Position numbers and translations under genes: made by a program. A stretch of 64,000 bases of DNA, taken from CAYPLH01 sp964411505. Lineage in GTDB: Bacteria; Bacillota; Clostridia; CAYPLH01; DUMO01. The stretch spans positions 1 to 64,000 of the forward strand of contig CAYPLH010000007.1 in assembly GCA_964411505.1 (NCBI GenBank), in the 5' to 3' direction. How positions within the stretch are numbered: the first letter of the stretch is position 1; every line of letters begins with the position of its first letter. Shown here one piece after another: positions 62,180 through 64,000 of the stretch. The notes below the pieces were generated by a model. It searched no databases. It saw only the letters and a program-made list of their open reading frames with translations, and was not told the DNA's origin.

Positions 62180-63595
62180 TTAATTGTTCAATAATTCTTT
62201 TACAATCTTTCCAGCAAGCTCTGCATCTGCCTTTCCCCTAGTCTCCTTCATAATGTAGCCTATTACTGCACCTAAAGCTTTTTCCTTTCCTTCCAAATAT
62301 GATTCAACAGCCCTTTGGTTATTTTTAACTGCTTTTTCACAAATGTCCCTTAGGGTGCTTTCATCAATTCCTTCCATATCCTCTTTTGATAGTAGTTCAC
62401 TAGCGGGTTTCCCCGTATCAAGCATTTTTTCCAGTGTGTTTCTTGCAATGTTTGAATTGATTTTTTTAGCCTCAGTTAAAACTACAAGCTCGCTTAAATA
62501 CTCAGGGGAAATTGAGATGTTGGCATCCTCTTTATCAGCATCAGTAGATAAACGTCTGAATATTGATCCTAAAATATAGTTTGCAGTTGTTTTATAGCTC
62601 TTTGATTCATAACAAGCCTTTTCAAAATATTCGGATATTTTCTTATACTTAACCAATAATTCAGCGTCCGCACTAGGCAATCCATATTCTCCTGTAAATC
62701 TATTAAGCTTTTTTTGAGGCAGCTCAGGTAATTCGTTTTTCAATTCTTCAATTTCTTCATGGGTAGTGGAAATAGTCACCAAGTCAGGGTCTCTGAAATA
62801 TCTGTAATCTTCGGCATCTTCTTTGTCACGCATACTTTCTGTAATATTAAGGTCACTATTATACCTTCTGGTTTCCTGCTCTATTGTTCCTCCGCTTTTT
62901 AAAATATCAACCTGCCTAGAAAATTCATATTCCATTGCTTTTGCGATAAAGTTCATTGAATTCATATTTTTTATTTCGACACGGGTTCCAAACTTATCTT
63001 CCCCTGTTTTCCTTACAGAAACATTAACATCATTCCTTAATGAACCTTCCTGCATCTTTACATCTGAAACTCCAATATATTTCATAATCAACCTTAGCTG
63101 CTCTAAATATTCCACAGCCTCATCCGCACTTCTTATATCCGGCTCGGATACAATTTCAATAAGCGGTACTCCACCTCTGTTGTTATCAATGTAAGTATCT
63201 CCCCTTTGGTGTACAAGCTTACCTGCATCCTCCTCAATATGAATACGCCCTATGTTTATTTTCTTCCCAGAGCTCAAGATAATGTGTCCTCTTTCGCATA
63301 AAGGTTTATCATGCTGGGATATCTGATATGCTTTGGGCAAATCCGGATATACATAGTTCTTCCGATCCATCTTTGTAATATTTCTTATATGGCAGTTTGT
63401 GGCCAAACCTGCCTTAATAGCATAATACACAACATTTCTATTTAATTTGGGCAACGTTCCAGGAAGTCCTAAGCATACCGGGCAACAAAGTGTATTTGGT
63501 TCAGCACCAAACTCGGTAGAGCACTGACAGAATATTTTAGTTTTTGTTGAAAGCTCAATATGTGTTTCAAATCCAGCCACTAATTCCCAACTCAT
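62180..63595 (-). CDS. gatB: Aspartyl/glutamyl-tRNA amidotransferase subunit B
   Basis: 471 aa. Opens WELVAGFETHIELSTKTKIFCQCSTEFG, then PNTLCCPVCLGLPGTLP with its zinc cysteines, and ends in the helical YqeY-like tail (GKADAELAGKIVKELLNN). Converts Glu-tRNA-Gln (and Asp-tRNA-Asn) to amides with GatA and GatC. Its ATG overlaps the gatA stop by 4 bp. Confidence 0.97.
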   Translation of the reverse strand: MSWELVAGFETHIELSTKTKIFCQCSTEFGAEPNTLCCPVCLGLPGTLPKLNRNVVYYAIKAGLATNCHIRNITKMDRKNYVYPDLPKAYQISQHDKPLCERGHIILSSGKKINIGRIHIEEDAGKLVHQRGDTYIDNNRGGVPLIEIVSEPDIRSADEAVEYLEQLRLIMKYIGVSDVKMQEGSLRNDVNVSVRKTGEDKFGTRVEIKNMNSMNFIAKAMEYEFSRQVDILKSGGTIEQETRRYNSDLNITESMRDKEDAEDYRYFRDPDLVTISTTHEEIEELKNELPELPQKKLNRFTGEYGLPSADAELLVKYKKISEYFEKACYESKSYKTTANYILGSIFRRLSTDADKEDANISISPEYLSELVVLTEAKKINSNIARNTLEKMLDTGKPASELLSKEDMEGIDESTLRDICEKAVKNNQRAVESYLEGKEKALGAVIGYIMKETRGKADAELAGKIVKELLNN

Positions 63596-64000
63596 AACAT
63601 CACCCCTATTTCCTTACTCTTGTAAATAGTATCATGTGTAAGCTTTTCATACTGATACGCAGCGTTCAATATTTTAGCATCTTCAAATTTGTCACCAATA
63701 ATTTGTATTCCTATCGGGAGACCCTTCTGGTCAAAGCCGCATGGCATAGACACTGCCGGTAGGCCTGTTAAATTTGCTAGTGCTGTGCAAATATTAGAAA
63801 GATAATTATCTGCAAGGTCAGATAAAGTGAAATTTGTTTCATATGCGGTGTCTGGAACAGTTGGAGCTAATATTACATCGCAATCAGCAAAGGCAGCCTT
63901 AAATGACTTAATAATTGAACCTCTCAGCTTCCAAGCTTTTTTGTAATATGAATCATAACGTTCTGCACTTAAAACATAGGTTCCAAACAGAATTCTCCTT
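63592..64000 (-). CDS. gatA: Glutamyl-tRNA amidotransferase subunit A, C-terminal part
   Basis: Partial; runs off the window edge. The last ~135 codons on the minus strand (LFGTYVLSAERYDSYYKKAW, then VILAPTVPD, NLTGLPAVSMPCG and GLPIGIQIIGDKF) are the amidase signature protein GatA. Stop TGA at 63592-63594 overlaps the gatB ATG (ATGA). Confidence 0.95.
   Translation of the reverse strand, partial: RRILFGTYVLSAERYDSYYKKAWKLRGSIIKSFKAAFADCDVILAPTVPDTAYETNFTLSDLADNYLSNICTALANLTGLPAVSMPCGFDQKGLPIGIQIIGDKFEDAKILNAAYQYEKLTHDTIYKSKEIGVML

Noticed and set aside
63600..63700. Separate small gene before gatB
   Set aside because: The frame is the C-terminus of gatA, which runs off the window.

Overview
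The window looks like a chromosomal segment of an anaerobic, spore-forming Clostridia-class Firmicute, possibly from the cellulolytic Ruminiclostridium/Acetivibrio/Pseudobacteroides group. Evidence: AT-rich DNA, strong GGAGG-type ribosome binding sites with many TTG/GTG starts, an S-layer-homology (SLH) surface protein, a T-box leader, a Spo0E-like peptide, a SleB-type spore cortex hydrolase, rubrerythrin, FabV-type enoyl reductase and GatAB. The species assignment is inference. The sequence is a scaffold: 100 Ns (21771-21870) sit inside a 42-bp tandem repeat.

Layout. 1-11.7 kb is mostly minus-strand housekeeping: a YfhO-like membrane protein, an M29 aminopeptidase, oligoendopeptidase F and a 10xFN3-3xSLH surface protein, then tRNA-Arg(CCT), tadA and an SGNH hydrolase. 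12.1-22.2 kb is an accessory block beside tRNA-Ser(CGA): a 3' fragment of a serine recombinase, a 5'-truncated ABC exporter ATPase, and an enormous cadherin-like tandem-95 adhesin gene (about 27 domains). The adhesin gene has lost its 3' end at a junction with the ABC fragment and carries a frameshift and an assembly gap near its 5' end. 22.4-32.4 kb has a CNNM/CBS transporter and then a small-molecule locus: two paralogous stand-alone condensation-domain-like acyltransferases, a phosphotransferase-fold kinase, a PaaK-type CoA ligase, and an ACP - KAS III - SDR operon.

32.6-39.3 kb holds two paralogous small proteins and then a cassette of VTC-type polyphosphate polymerase, DUF4956 membrane protein, CotH kinase-like protein and an OmpR-type two-component system. 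39.4-50 kb is a patchwork of small intact genes (DJ-1, YjbQ, dCTP deaminase, two GNATs, T-box-controlled MetRS, SPL-like radical SAM protein) with several gene fragments (Rpn nuclease, ABC ATPase, nucleotidyltransferase pieces), so it has been rearranged repeatedly. 50-64 kb has a LysM protein, rubrerythrin, a NatAB-type ABC transporter bracketed by two near-identical REP palindromes, a Zn/Cd-type P-ATPase, a Spo0E-like 42-aa protein, FabV, a SleB-like hydrolase, a membrane-anchored Mrr-like protein, SpeD, a PHP phosphoesterase, GatB and the 3' end of GatA.

Best leads outside ordinary annotation: (i) a pair of ~100-bp hairpin repeats whose stems differ by compensatory changes; (ii) a candidate terminated, structured RNA on the minus strand at about 43.3-43.4 kb; (iii) the acyltransferase/ACP/KAS III locus; (iv) the chimeric 3' end of the giant adhesin gene; (v) a SleB-like protein whose signal peptide is reached only from a non-AUG start or by an A-tract indel. 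All family calls come from reading motifs; no database search was run.
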